In this document: piece after piece, positions 35,573 to 45,198 of the stretch
How the letters are laid out: the number at the start of each line of letters is the position of its first letter
Numbering within the stretch: the stretch's first letter is position 1
Source: Acinetobacter lwoffii
GTDB taxonomy: Bacteria > Pseudomonadota > Gammaproteobacteria > Pseudomonadales > Moraxellaceae
DNA length: 64,000 nt
Reading direction: 5' to 3'
NCBI RefSeq assembly: GCF_019343495.1
Contig: NZ_CP072549.1
Coordinates: forward strand, 434,001-498,000
Made by a program: the position numbers and the translations under genes
Notes under the pieces: generated by a model
What the model saw: only the letters and a program-made list of their open reading frames with translations
What the model was told of the DNA's origin: nothing
Databases searched by the model: none

Positions 35573-36838
35573 ATGGATAGAATGATGCAGCCAATTAAAG
35601 ATTATCTGTTTGCTGATCAGCACAATTATCAGGGCAATGTCGATGAGCATTTTAGCGATCTTGCCCGTCAGTTTAGCCGTTTGCAGGATGCACGTACCGA
35701 ACAGGGTGGTGCCGCACTGGTGGTATATTTTGAGGGACAAAAGGTCGTCGATATTTATACCGGTAAAAAGTCTGTCACTGAAAATTGGCAACCCGATACC
35801 ATGTCGCTGTGTTACTCCACAGGCAAAGGTGTGCTGGCGACTTTGGCGCACATTCTGGTGAGTCAAGGTTATCTGGATTATGATCGACCGGTTGCAGAAT
35901 ACTGGCCTGAATTTGCACAAAAGGGTAAAGAAAATATTACTCTGGCGCATATGCTGAGTCATCAAAGTGGCCTGTTTGATATCCGTAATATGATTGATGA
36001 TGCCACTGAAATGGCCGACTGGTCGCATATGCTGGACCGGATTGCAGCAGCGGAACCACGTTTTCGAGTTGCAACAGATGCAGCCTATCAACCGCTGACT
36101 TTTGGCTGGCAGGTGGGTGGAGCATTAGAAAAAGCGACTGGTAAAAAACTGGGTGAGCTGATGCAGGAATATCTGGTACAGCCACTACAGTTAAATGGTG
36201 CTTATTTTAGCGTACCGACGAATGAGTTAGCTCGGGTAGCGCTGCCCATTTTAAAGCCTAAAGCAGCCAAGTCTCAAACACAGACTGCGAAAAAAACTAC
36301 ACCAAGAAAACCCAACCTGATGGAACGAGCCTTAGTATGGAGTGGTCAGAGTCCACAGGATTTTCAGGATGCAATGATTCCCAAAGGCATGAAGAAATTT
36401 AGTTTCTTTAGTGAAAAGGGTCTAAAAGCCATTATCCCATCTGCTAACGGTGTCTTTACCGCAGAGAGTCTGGCAAAAATCTATGCCATGCTGGCCAGTC
36501 ATGGTGAATGGCAAGGTCAGCAACTGATTTCGCCTGAGGTTTTCCAGCGACTGAGTCAGGTGCAGTACAAAACACGCGATCGGATCATGCCTTTACCGAT
36601 GCACTGGCGCTTGGGTTATCACCGTGTTCTCACTTTAGGAAAAGCCTCTAAAGGTTTTGGTCATATGGGGTTTAATGGCTCTGGTGCCTGGTGCGATCCT
36701 GAGCGCGGTTTGAGTTTTGCCTATACGCATAATTTCCCGACAGGTTCATTAACTGGAGATTACCGTCTTTGGGGCCTGACGCAAGAAACCTTGCGCTGTG
36801 CGGATGCGGTACTGACCGGTCGCAAAGGCTGGCGCTAA
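35573..36838 (+). CDS. Serine hydrolase of the class C beta-lactamase/EstB family
   Basis: 421 residues. The S-x-x-K motif is S82-T-G-K85 (C-Y-S-T-G-K-G) and the Tyr motif is Y-Q-P in D-A-A-Y-Q-P-L, with H-M-G-F-N-G near the C-terminus in the place of K-T-G. These are typical of EstB-like esterases rather than true beta-lactamases. There is no signal peptide, which also argues for a cytosolic esterase. A basic spacer rich in K, Q and T (about residues 225-250) interrupts the domain. It may act on esters linked to the lipid-type genes upstream, but a terminator separates them. Confidence 0.85.
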   Translation: MDRMMQPIKDYLFADQHNYQGNVDEHFSDLARQFSRLQDARTEQGGAALVVYFEGQKVVDIYTGKKSVTENWQPDTMSLCYSTGKGVLATLAHILVSQGYLDYDRPVAEYWPEFAQKGKENITLAHMLSHQSGLFDIRNMIDDATEMADWSHMLDRIAAAEPRFRVATDAAYQPLTFGWQVGGALEKATGKKLGELMQEYLVQPLQLNGAYFSVPTNELARVALPILKPKAAKSQTQTAKKTTPRKPNLMERALVWSGQSPQDFQDAMIPKGMKKFSFFSEKGLKAIIPSANGVFTAESLAKIYAMLASHGEWQGQQLISPEVFQRLSQVQYKTRDRIMPLPMHWRLGYHRVLTLGKASKGFGHMGFNGSGAWCDPERGLSFAYTHNFPTGSLTGDYRLWGLTQETLRCADAVLTGRKGWR

Positions 36839-36916
36839 ATATCCCTGATTTGGGAGTTTAGCCCGTTAGCTAAATATGTTATTTTGTCGCGCAGTCCATG
36901 GCTGTGGTGTGAAGTA

Positions 36917-37360
36917 ATGAAAAAAGTGCTGGTGATTCCTCTGGTTGCAAGCAGTGCGTTGTTCGGATGTCAGGAGCCGAATCAGCCGGCTGCAAAAACG
37001 GTGATGGAAGCCAAAGCTCAGATTCCTGCCTGGGTCGGGAGTTATCAGGGCACAACACCATGTATGGGATGCTTTTCAAGTTGTGAAGACTGTCCAGGCA
37101 TGGCAGTGGCCTTGACCTTGAATGAAGATCAGACCTTTACTTTACAGCGTGAAAGTTTAAGTGGTCATAATGAAATTGAAACAATGAGCGGGCAGATTCG
37201 GTTTCAGGATGAATCACAACAAAAGATTGAACTGCTGAATGTCGATACCCGAAATCTGCTCTATGTCGATCTGAAAAAGCATGTTCTGGAAATTCGTGAA
37301 GATCAAACAGGCAAACGCTACCAGATGCAAAGTGACTTTATCCTGTTTGAATCCGCCTGA
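36917..37360 (+). CDS. NlpE-like lipoprotein
   Basis: 147 residues from the ATG at 36917; a longer in-frame start at 36884 would spoil the signal peptide. The leader K-K-V-L-V-I-P-L-V-A-S-S-A-L-F-G-C ends in a lipobox, with the lipidated Cys at about residue 18. The mature part has the NlpE N-terminal domain pattern: Y-Q-G-T-T-P-C ... C-E-D-C-P-G-M-A-V-A-L-T-L-N-E-D-Q-T-F. NlpE in E. coli senses lipoprotein and surface problems and activates Cpx. Here four Cys lie close together (C-M-G-C, C-E-D-C), which could bind metal or form disulfides. Confidence 0.8.
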   Translation: MKKVLVIPLVASSALFGCQEPNQPAAKTVMEAKAQIPAWVGSYQGTTPCMGCFSSCEDCPGMAVALTLNEDQTFTLQRESLSGHNEIETMSGQIRFQDESQQKIELLNVDTRNLLYVDLKKHVLEIREDQTGKRYQMQSDFILFESA

Positions 37361-37440
37361 TTTTAAAAAAGCATCTGTTTTATATCCCTTTTTCAATGAT
37401 TTTGATCAAGGAATTTTTATTCTTTATAAACCGGCATTCA

Positions 37441-37470
37441 TTTCACTATTTCATAAAAAAACAGTATGCT
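37441..37470 (+). promoter_or_regulatory. Candidate sigma-70 promoter of dnaX
   Basis: TTTCAC (37441-37446) and TATGCT (37465-37470) with an 18-base AT-rich spacer, 24 bases before the dnaX start. By eye only. Confidence 0.35.
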
Positions 37471-37493
37471 TAGACCTGTAAAAAGGAGCATAC

Positions 37494-39626
37494 ATGTATC
37501 AAGTACTTGCGCGAAAATACCGTCCTCGTAATTTCAATGAATTGGTGGGTCAAAACCATGTATCACGTGCTTTAACCAGCGCGCTCGAACGTGGCCGTTT
37601 GCATCATGCCTATTTGTTTACGGGAACGCGTGGTGTCGGAAAAACCACGATTGCACGTATTTTGGCGAAGTGCTTGAACTGTGAAACCGGTATTACCTCG
37701 ACGCCTTGTGAAGTCTGTGCAACCTGTACCGCAGTCAATGAAGGTCGTTTTATTGACCTGATTGAAATTGATGCGGCGTCACGCACCAAGGTGGAAGATA
37801 CACGTGAGTTGCTCGACAATGTGCCTTATGCACCGACTCAAGGTCGCTTTAAAGTCTACCTGATCGATGAAGTGCACATGCTCTCCACGCATTCTTTCAA
37901 TGCGCTGTTAAAGACGCTGGAAGAACCGCCAGAACATGTCAAATTCCTATTTGCAACCACCGATCCGCAAAAACTACCCATTACCGTAATTTCTCGCTGT
38001 CTGCAATTTACTTTGCGTCCATTGGCAGTCGATGAAATTACTGAACATCTAGGCCATATTCTTAGCAAAGAAAGCATTCAGTCTGATCAGGATGCCATCT
38101 GGCAGATTGCTGAATCTGCGCAAGGTTCATTACGTGATGCCTTGTCGTTGACCGATCAGGCGATTGCCTATGGTCAGGGAGCGATTCAGCATCAGGATGT
38201 CAAAGACATGCTGGGACTGATTGACCGCACCATTATTTATGATCTGATTCTGGCGATTCACCAGAACCAGAAAGCGCAGGTCAGTCAGTTATTACTACAA
38301 TTCCGTCAGCAAGCTCTGGATGTGTCACTGGTGCTAGACCAGCTAATTTCGACACTGCATGAACTGGCTTTATTGCAGTACCTGCCAGATCTGAGCCTGA
38401 AATATAGTGCCGAAATCAATCGAAAGATCATGCAGTTATCGGCTCTCATCTCAGCACAAGACCTGCAACTGTATTATCAGATTGCCTGTAAGGGTCGTGC
38501 CGATTTACAGCTTGCAGTTACGCAGGAACAAGGCTTTGAGATGACGGTGCTACGCTTACTGGCTTTCCGTCCATTACAACCAAGTGAAATTCCAGTGATG
38601 CAGGAGACTGTACCGCAACAGGCAACAACTCATACAACACGTCTACAGCAGCCCGTTCAGACACAACTTCAATCTGAATCAGTAGAAACACAATCATTGG
38701 AGGCAGAACCGATATTTGATGATTTTTCTCTGGACGATGAGACAGATGAGGAGATTGATGTCGCATCAGCGTCTGAACCTTCTTCGGATGATTTTTTGGA
38801 TGAAGACGAGCCAACCAGCATCAATGCGCCTGAACCTGTCCAGCCTGTAGCAACTCAAACAGTGATTGAAGAAGTGCGGTCTAGTGATCAAATTGTTTTT
38901 GATCCAAATGATGACAAAGGCCTATTTGGTTTTGATGAAATCAAGAGTAAGCCAGAAGCACCTGCTACCAGCAACAGTTCGGATGATTTCCTGCTTGAAG
39001 AGTTTATTCCTGCAGATGCTGTCATCCCTACCGAGCCAGCACAAGACATCATGTCTGCTGATGAGGAATTTAGTCTTGCTGCACCGGAATTAGAACTTTC
39101 ACAGGAATTGATTGCTCAGCCTGCTCTTGAAAATACAGCGCCGGTTCAGCCAGTCGCACAGACAGCTTTGCTGGAAGATATTTCTCAAGATGTAAATACG
39201 CAGAATCTGATGCCACAGGATATTCTGAAAATACCTGAACAAACCTTAGAAGGTGAGTGGAGCGTAGAAAAATGGGAATACTGGTTCCGTAATAGCCAGC
39301 TTTCTCCAGCGGTACAGGAACTGGCGCAGTATGGCATCATGACTGGTCAGATGAATGGCGAATCCGTTTTCCATATTCCTGAACAGTACCAGCAGTTGCT
39401 GACCCAGTTGCAACATCATCTGGAAGCTGCTTTGCAACAGCAATGGCCGCAAACCAATTTCCAGGTGGAATTTGAAAATGTGGATCAGTTAACGCCCTAT
39501 ACCATGCAGCATCAGCGTAAGGTACGTGCCTTTAAACGTGCCGAAGAACTGTTACATGCTGAACCGGCAGTACGCGATCTGTTACAGCAGTTTGATGGTG
39601 AACTGCAAAATATTCAGCTGAAATAG
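37494..39626 (+). CDS. dnaX: DNA polymerase III subunit gamma/tau
   Basis: 710 residues. The clamp-loader ATPase has Walker A G-T-R-G-V-G-K-T-T near residue 43, a four-cysteine zinc module just after, and D-E-V-H as Walker B. A long acidic, poorly conserved linker (about 385-580) rich in D, E, Q and P leads to the tau C-terminal domain, which binds the polymerase alpha subunit and DnaB. The ribosome-binding site is AAAAAGGAG. I found no obvious A6G-type slippery site for making gamma by frameshifting. Confidence 0.96.
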   Translation: MYQVLARKYRPRNFNELVGQNHVSRALTSALERGRLHHAYLFTGTRGVGKTTIARILAKCLNCETGITSTPCEVCATCTAVNEGRFIDLIEIDAASRTKVEDTRELLDNVPYAPTQGRFKVYLIDEVHMLSTHSFNALLKTLEEPPEHVKFLFATTDPQKLPITVISRCLQFTLRPLAVDEITEHLGHILSKESIQSDQDAIWQIAESAQGSLRDALSLTDQAIAYGQGAIQHQDVKDMLGLIDRTIIYDLILAIHQNQKAQVSQLLLQFRQQALDVSLVLDQLISTLHELALLQYLPDLSLKYSAEINRKIMQLSALISAQDLQLYYQIACKGRADLQLAVTQEQGFEMTVLRLLAFRPLQPSEIPVMQETVPQQATTHTTRLQQPVQTQLQSESVETQSLEAEPIFDDFSLDDETDEEIDVASASEPSSDDFLDEDEPTSINAPEPVQPVATQTVIEEVRSSDQIVFDPNDDKGLFGFDEIKSKPEAPATSNSSDDFLLEEFIPADAVIPTEPAQDIMSADEEFSLAAPELELSQELIAQPALENTAPVQPVAQTALLEDISQDVNTQNLMPQDILKIPEQTLEGEWSVEKWEYWFRNSQLSPAVQELAQYGIMTGQMNGESVFHIPEQYQQLLTQLQHHLEAALQQQWPQTNFQVEFENVDQLTPYTMQHQRKVRAFKRAEELLHAEPAVRDLLQQFDGELQNIQLK

Positions 39627-39634
39627 GCTGGATG

Positions 39635-40072
39635 TTAAGTCACAACAAATCGAGATAAAGCATCCCGCATTTCGACTGGAATCGGGGTGCTTTTTCGTGT
39701 TTCACGGTCAACAAATACATGGACAAAATTGCCTTGCGCAGCGGCTGTATCTGAGTTGCGTTTAAAAATAGCCAGATCATAGCTGAGCGATGAATTTCCC
39801 ATGCTTTCAATGGCCACGCCCACTTCAATAATTTCTGGATAAGACAGTTCCTGATTGAACTGACAGTTGGAGCTGACCACCAGCCCAATCATCGGGGAAT
39901 ATTTAGGATCAAAATCAGCTTCCTGAATCAGCAGGGCATTGGCTGCGGTATCAAAATAACTATAATAAGTCACATTGTTGACATGGCCGTACAGATCATT
40001 GTCTGCCCAACGGGTTTGAATGGGCAGGAAAAAAGTATAGTGTTCGCGCTGTTTGATGGTGGCTTTCATCAC
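39635..40072 (-). CDS. Acyl-CoA thioesterase, hotdog fold (YbgC/4HBT family)
   Basis: 145 residues with the 4HBT signature R-W-A-D-N-D-L-Y-G-H-V-N-N-V-T-Y-Y-S-Y-F-D near residue 21, containing the catalytic Asp. It hydrolyses an acyl-CoA of unknown chain. It is convergent with dnaX, with only 8 bases between stop codons. The iron alcohol dehydrogenase gene lies upstream on the same strand (42-base gap after its stop), so the two may form an operon. Confidence 0.85.
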   Translation of the reverse strand: MMKATIKQREHYTFFLPIQTRWADNDLYGHVNNVTYYSYFDTAANALLIQEADFDPKYSPMIGLVVSSNCQFNQELSYPEIIEVGVAIESMGNSSLSYDLAIFKRNSDTAAAQGNFVHVFVDRETRKSTPIPVEMRDALSRFVVT

Positions 40073-40113
40073 TATTCAGTCCTCAGCTAGATAAGGCTTA
40101 AGTGGAAATTGAT

Positions 40114-41274
40114 CTAGGCATAGATCGCCTGATAAATCTGATAAGCATCCTCCACCTTGAGTTCACGTGGATTATTCTGCAACAGCCGGCTTTGTTGCAT
40201 CGCATCTTCTGCCATGACCTGCAGCATATCTTCCGGAATATTCAACTGATTCAGTTTTAGGGTCAAACCGCTTTGCATCAGATGATTATTAAAATGATCA
40301 ATAAACAGATCAGTCAGGCCATCATGACAACCTTTACTGTAAGGATCCAGCCAGGTCATCAATTCCGCATAGAGCTGTTTGGCCGCTGGCGCATTAAACT
40401 TTAATACTTCAGTTAGAACCAGCGCATTGCTATGCCCATGCGATAGATGAAAATGTCCACCCAGTGGATAAGCCAGCGCATGTACGGCGGCGACTGGTGC
40501 ATTGGCAAAGGCTTGTCCGGCCAGCATGGAACCGACCAGCATATTTTGACGCGCATCTAAATCATATCCGTCTTGCAGCACGCGCGGCAGATTGGCATTC
40601 AGTAATCTTAAAGCCTGTTTGGCCAGCATATCCGAATAAGGGTTTTTCTTGTGTTTTGAGGTATAGGCTTCAATGGCATGTACCATGGCATCAATGCCGG
40701 TGGCAGCAGTGATCTGTGCCGGAAGATTCTGGGTAAAGGTTGCATCCAGAATGGCAATATCAGCAAAAAGGATCGGTGCCACAATACCGGTTTTAGTGGT
40801 TTCACCTGTGGTGACAATCGAAATCGGCGTCACTTCTGAACCTGTTCCAGCCGTAGTTGGTACCAGAATTAAGGCTAAACGCGGTCCGGTGGCATTATCA
40901 ACGCCATACAGATCGGACAGTGTCTGATGCTGCTCGGGATGCGCCAAAATTGCAATGAGTTTGGCCACATCCATCGAGCTGCCACCACCAAAGCCCAGCA
41001 CCACATCAATATTTTCCTGTTTTGCAAAAGCCGCCGCTTCAAGCACCACTGTATCGGGCGGATCGGCCTGAACATCCGAGTAAATCACGTACTCCAGCCC
41101 GGCAGATTCAATAATATCAAGAAGCGGCAGATGTAATTGCTGCTTCAGCATCCCAGGGTCAGTCACTAGCAGAAGACGTTGATAACGGCCATTTTTTAGA
41201 ATTTTAAATAATTCCTGAATCGTGCCTAGTCCGGCAATGATATTGGGGACGGTTTGAAACTGAAAACGATTCAT
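40114..41274 (-). CDS. Iron-containing alcohol dehydrogenase
   Basis: 386 residues of the Fe-ADH family. The nucleotide-binding motif is G-F-G-G-G-S-S-M-D-V-A-K near residue 94. Metal-binding residues are in D-A-M-V-H-A-I-E-A-Y and H-A-L-A-Y-P-L-G-G-H-F-H-L-S-H-G-H. It interconverts an alcohol and aldehyde/ketone with NAD(P)H. Substrate cannot be assigned. The gene lies upstream of the thioesterase gene on the same strand. Confidence 0.88.
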   Translation of the reverse strand: MNRFQFQTVPNIIAGLGTIQELFKILKNGRYQRLLLVTDPGMLKQQLHLPLLDIIESAGLEYVIYSDVQADPPDTVVLEAAAFAKQENIDVVLGFGGGSSMDVAKLIAILAHPEQHQTLSDLYGVDNATGPRLALILVPTTAGTGSEVTPISIVTTGETTKTGIVAPILFADIAILDATFTQNLPAQITAATGIDAMVHAIEAYTSKHKKNPYSDMLAKQALRLLNANLPRVLQDGYDLDARQNMLVGSMLAGQAFANAPVAAVHALAYPLGGHFHLSHGHSNALVLTEVLKFNAPAAKQLYAELMTWLDPYSKGCHDGLTDLFIDHFNNHLMQSGLTLKLNQLNIPEDMLQVMAEDAMQQSRLLQNNPRELKVEDAYQIYQAIYA

Positions 41275-41394
41275 GGCGATATCCTTGATTTTTTTATTGC
41301 AAATACGAGATTATTCTATGGTTGTAAGATAGGAATCAGTATATAAATAACTTAACATAAGAATCCTTAAAATAAAGTAGCTCTGAGGTTGTTT

Positions 41395-41901
41395 ATGTCA
41401 TCCAGAACGCCATACAAGGTGTTATGTGTTTGTTTGGGAAATATTTGCCGCTCTCCCACGGCAGAAGTTGTACTCAGACATTATTGTGATGAACAGCAAC
41501 TGAATATTGTGGTCGATTCTGCCGGAACCAGTAATTATCATCCGGGCAAGGCACCGGACTTGCGTAGCCAGAAGCATGCACTAAAACGTGGCTATGACCT
41601 TTCAGCACTTCGCGCACGTCAACTCATTCCACACGATTTTATTGATTATGATCTGATTCTGGCGATGGATCTGGAGAATTTATCCAATATCCAGAACATA
41701 CAGCGTCTGGCAGAAACTCAGTTTGGTCATGTACGTGCACGTGTGGCATTGATGAGTGAGCATGATCAGACCTATCCGAAACAGGCCTTACCGGATCCCT
41801 ATTATGGCGAAGCGGATGGCTTTGAACGGGTGCTTGATCAGTGTGAGTCCAGCAGCCAGGCCTGGATTGAGATTTTTAAACAGAATTTACACAAGGTTTA
41901 A
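41395..41901 (+). CDS. Low-molecular-weight protein-tyrosine phosphatase
   Basis: 168 residues from the ATG at 41395 (GAGG 6 bases upstream; an in-frame TTG two codons earlier is less likely). The catalytic loop is C13-L-G-N-I-C-R19-S and the general acid is in L-P-D-P-Y-Y-G near the C-terminus. No tyrosine kinase gene (Wzc type) is nearby, so it is probably the general cytosolic enzyme rather than the capsule-linked Wzb. murB begins 3 bases after its stop. Confidence 0.9.
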   Translation: MSSRTPYKVLCVCLGNICRSPTAEVVLRHYCDEQQLNIVVDSAGTSNYHPGKAPDLRSQKHALKRGYDLSALRARQLIPHDFIDYDLILAMDLENLSNIQNIQRLAETQFGHVRARVALMSEHDQTYPKQALPDPYYGEADGFERVLDQCESSSQAWIEIFKQNLHKV

Positions 41902-41904
41902 GCG

Positions 41905-42945
41905 ATGCAGATTCAAACCCAGGTTCAACTTAAACCTTTTAATACTTTAAATTTAGAAGCGATTGCTTCGCACTATGCTCAGATTCAATCCACCGCTGAT
42001 CTGCTAACTGCACTGGATTTTGCGGAACAGCAGCAACTCAATGTGCTGATCCTGTCAGGCGGCAGTAATATGTTGTTGCCGGAGCAGATTGATGCGCTAG
42101 TTCTGCATATGGATATTCAAGGCATTGAAATGCTGGATGCTGATGATCAGTCGCAACGTTTACGTGTAGGCGGCGGACAAGGCTGGCATGACTTCGTGCT
42201 CTGGACCACGGCACAAAGTTTATATGGCCTACAGAATCTAGCTTTAATTCCGGGTCGGGTCGGTGCATCGCCAGTACAGAATATTGGCGCTTATGGTGTC
42301 GAAGTCGGAGAATTCATCGATTCTGTTGAGGTCTATGACCGACAATTGAAACAGTTTGCTTCGATTCAGGCAGCAGATTGTCAGTTTGCCTACCGGCATA
42401 GTATTTTTAAAGATGATCCCAATCGTTATGTGATTACCCATGTGACTTTTAGATTACTTAAACAGCCAGATTTGAAACTGAATTATGGTGATCTGAAGAC
42501 TGCGGTCGGTGATCAGCTCACAGCAGAAAACTTGCAGCAACAGGTCATCCAGATTCGCCAGAGTAAATTGCCTGATCCACAAGAATTTCCCAACGTGGGC
42601 AGCTTCTTTAAAAATCCGGTGGTTGATCAGGCGGTCTTTGACCAAATTGCTGTATCTTTCCCGAATTTACCCCATTACCAGCAAACGAATGCTCAAGTTA
42701 AACTGGCAGCAGGCTGGTTGATTGATCAGGCGGGCTGGAAGGGTAAACAGTTGGGGCCTGTTGGCATGTTTCATAAACAGGCGCTGGTGTTGGTGAATTA
42801 TGGTCAGGCCTCTCTCACCGATGTCCGTAAAACGTATCGTGCAGTACAACAGTCAGTTTGGGAAAAATTTAGTCTAATGCTGGAGCCTGAACCTGTATTG
42901 TTCGATAAAAATGGCTTGATCCGTTCTCATCAGGAAGAGGAATAA
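41905..42945 (+). CDS. murB: UDP-N-acetylenolpyruvoylglucosamine reductase
   Basis: 346 residues. Reduces UDP-GlcNAc-enolpyruvate to UDP-MurNAc with FAD and NADPH, an early step of peptidoglycan synthesis. Family features of the type I (E. coli-like) enzyme: G-G-G-x-G-W near residue 90, [17 protein letters not shown], and the proton donor S233 in N-V-G-S-F-F-K-N-P. It sits in a tight four-gene operon: 3 bases after the phosphatase and 1 base before the YdcF-like gene. Confidence 0.96.
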   Translation: MQIQTQVQLKPFNTLNLEAIASHYAQIQSTADLLTALDFAEQQQLNVLILSGGSNMLLPEQIDALVLHMDIQGIEMLDADDQSQRLRVGGGQGWHDFVLWTTAQSLYGLQNLALIPGRVGASPVQNIGAYGVEVGEFIDSVEVYDRQLKQFASIQAADCQFAYRHSIFKDDPNRYVITHVTFRLLKQPDLKLNYGDLKTAVGDQLTAENLQQQVIQIRQSKLPDPQEFPNVGSFFKNPVVDQAVFDQIAVSFPNLPHYQQTNAQVKLAAGWLIDQAGWKGKQLGPVGMFHKQALVLVNYGQASLTDVRKTYRAVQQSVWEKFSLMLEPEPVLFDKNGLIRSHQEEE

Positions 42946-42946
42946 C

Positions 42947-44086
42947 ATGAAAAACACCCATTGGATGGTACGTTTGCTACAAATTGTCACTGGACTGTTT
43001 GTGCTATGCGGCTGTCTACTGGTGTTGGTTTATACGCCTTTTTACTCAAAAATGATCGTCAAGGGCTTAAACCAGTTTGTCTCCTTAGAGCTAAATGAAG
43101 TCGCGGCTCAAAGCCAGAAAATGGCTGCACTCAGCGAACATGAAAATCTGGAACCTGGCTCTGATTTGTGGATTGCCCGTCAGGCGTATTTAAAGGTCAT
43201 GGAACAGGATATCCAGCAAAATAACTCGGCCAACCTCATGTTGATTCAGGCACGTTATAAAGCACTGCAGCAGGTGATTGAAGAATATCAGCGCGAACAG
43301 CAAGATCAAAAAGCAGAGCAAAGTCCACCTGCTCAGGTGCCCTTATTGTCCTCACAGGAAGATGCAGAACCAGCCGATCCGACAGCCAATGTCCGGGAAT
43401 TGCTGGAGTGGGACAGTAGTGAAAATAAGGAACGCATTGAGCAATATATGGAGTTTCTGACGACGCATCCACTTGAGCAGGGTGAAGCCAGTTCGGTACA
43501 GGAAACCGATGGAGAGGAAATCCAGCAGGACTTGGCTTTACTACAAGAGCAACAGCAGGCTAAACCGGCGAATAGCTCTCAGCCTTATGCCATTGTGGTA
43601 TTGGGTGGTGGCTTAACCCTAGATGACCAAGGCAAAGAGATCATCGTCAATAACTATACGCGACTACGTCTGGAAACCACGCTGGCAGTAGAGAAACATT
43701 ACCAGTTACCGATTGTTCTGAGTGGGGTCGAAGCACCGTATATGCAGCGCTGGTTAAAAAATCATGGTGTCGATGCCAAATTACTGGAAGATCGCAGCAT
43801 GAACACCTGTGAAAATACCCGTTTCAGTTCATTATTATTACAAAAGAAAGGTGGAGCGCCTACAGTGATTCTGATTACGGATCGTTATCATATGCCGCGT
43901 ACCCGCCGTTTATTTGCGTTAAATGGCATACAAACCATTCCGGTAGAAGCGCCGATGCCAACGTCATTGACACGATGGCGTCCAAGTGCACAAAATTATG
44001 ATCACAGTCGTCGTGCCAATTATGAAATGTTGGCGACCATGCGCGATATGTGGTTTGGATCCAGTGACTGTCGGGAGGTGCCATAA
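42947..44086 (+). CDS. YdcF/ElyC-family membrane protein (DUF218)
   Basis: 379 residues. A signal-anchor or transmembrane segment (about residues 8-30) is followed by a variable, acidic, Q/E-rich region (about 50-210), then a DUF218 domain: A-I-V-V-L-G-G-G-L-T, N-N-Y-T-R-L-R, L-E-D-R-S-M-N-T-C-E-N-T and I-T-D-R-Y-H-M-P-R. ElyC and SanA of this family influence envelope integrity, which fits its place next to murB. The stop overlaps the next start (TAATG). Confidence 0.85.
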   Translation: MKNTHWMVRLLQIVTGLFVLCGCLLVLVYTPFYSKMIVKGLNQFVSLELNEVAAQSQKMAALSEHENLEPGSDLWIARQAYLKVMEQDIQQNNSANLMLIQARYKALQQVIEEYQREQQDQKAEQSPPAQVPLLSSQEDAEPADPTANVRELLEWDSSENKERIEQYMEFLTTHPLEQGEASSVQETDGEEIQQDLALLQEQQQAKPANSSQPYAIVVLGGGLTLDDQGKEIIVNNYTRLRLETTLAVEKHYQLPIVLSGVEAPYMQRWLKNHGVDAKLLEDRSMNTCENTRFSSLLLQKKGGAPTVILITDRYHMPRTRRLFALNGIQTIPVEAPMPTSLTRWRPSAQNYDHSRRANYEMLATMRDMWFGSSDCREVP

Positions 44087-45129
44087 TGTCTGATATCCCA
44101 TTTTTAAATCCTACCATTCTGAAACAGCTGGATTTACCCATTCCGAGTCGGGATGTTACGCCTCAACTCTTGCCACCTTTAAACCTGAATCGTAGTGATG
44201 AACCGCCGATTGAGCTGCAGTCCTATCGCAAGCTTTATGGTTTTGATTTACTGGTTTGTAAACACTGGCAGGGCTATGTACAGATGCCTTTATTCAGGTT
44301 GCATGTACAGGTGTTTGAACCGAATCTGGAAAATACCCGCTTTGACAAGATTCAGGGAACTGCTTTTCTGCTACATGGTTATCTGGAACATAGCGGCATT
44401 TATCAGCCTATTGTCAAAGAGCTTTTGGAACAGGGTTTTAGCGTATTGACCTATGACCTGCCCGGACATGGCCTGAGTGATGGTTCACCTGCCAGCATTC
44501 AGAATTTTGATCATTATCAGCAGGTTTTGCATGCCGTACATCGTTATGTGCAACATGCTTCACAATTACCCAAACCTTGGGTTGGCATCGGGCAAAGTAC
44601 CGGCGGTGCGATCTGGATGCACCATTTACTGGAGTTTGCGGAACGTCGCGAAAATCCTTTTGTTGAGCGGGTCTTGCTATTATCACCATTGATTCGTCCC
44701 GCCAAAACTGCTTGGTGGCATAATTCGGTCGGATTGGGCATTATTAGCCGAATCAAACGTGAAGTTCCCCGACATTTCAGACGCAATAACCATAATCCGG
44801 AGTTTTTGCGTTTTATCCGGCTTAAAGATCCATTACAACCGCGAATGATGGGTATGGACTGGATTTTGGCGATGTCACGCTGGATGCTGGAAATGGAAGC
44901 GCGTCCGGCTTGTCGTATTCCAGTCTGGCTGGCACAGGGTGCACAGGATCAGACTGTGGACTGGCGTTATAATATCGAATTTATCCGACGTAAATTCCGG
45001 CTCCAGACTTTGCTGATGCTAGAAGAAGGTTCGCATCAGTTAATCAATGAGCGTGCTGATATTCGTGCTGCATTGACGGGTTTGATCCCAGCCTTTCTGC
45101 ATGCACATGGCAGCAAAACTTATTATTAA
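44086..45129 (+). CDS. Alpha/beta hydrolase, monoacylglycerol-lipase-like
   Basis: 347 residues. The family is recognised by L-L-H-G-Y-L-E-H-S-G-I-Y near residue 89, Y-D-L-P-G-H-G-L-S-D-G, the nucleophile elbow G-Q-S-T-G-G-A, and a C-terminal His in G-S-H-Q-L-I-N-E. No signal peptide. It should hydrolyse lipid esters such as lysophospholipids or monoglycerides. Its start overlaps the DUF218 stop, so translation is probably coupled. Last gene of the phosphatase-murB operon. Confidence 0.87.
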   Translation: MSDIPFLNPTILKQLDLPIPSRDVTPQLLPPLNLNRSDEPPIELQSYRKLYGFDLLVCKHWQGYVQMPLFRLHVQVFEPNLENTRFDKIQGTAFLLHGYLEHSGIYQPIVKELLEQGFSVLTYDLPGHGLSDGSPASIQNFDHYQQVLHAVHRYVQHASQLPKPWVGIGQSTGGAIWMHHLLEFAERRENPFVERVLLLSPLIRPAKTAWWHNSVGLGIISRIKREVPRHFRRNNHNPEFLRFIRLKDPLQPRMMGMDWILAMSRWMLEMEARPACRIPVWLAQGAQDQTVDWRYNIEFIRRKFRLQTLLMLEEGSHQLINERADIRAALTGLIPAFLHAHGSKTYY

Positions 45130-45150
45130 TAGAGTGAAAATTGAATATTT

Positions 45151-45182
45151 AAAAAGGCGTTTATGAAAACGCCTTTTTTTAG
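45151..45182. terminator. Bidirectional intrinsic terminator
   Basis: A 12-bp perfect stem (45151-45162 with 45167-45178), 4-base loop, A run before and T run after. Placed between convergent genes. Confidence 0.9.
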
Positions 45183-45198
45183 TTTTAATGTTATCGAT

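Noticed and set aside
35573..36838. Antibiotic-resistance beta-lactamase
   Set aside because: No signal peptide and no K-T-G motif; features point to an EstB-like esterase.
38600..39200. Programmed frameshift site in dnaX
   Set aside because: No A6G-like slippery heptamer with a following hairpin was seen in the linker region.
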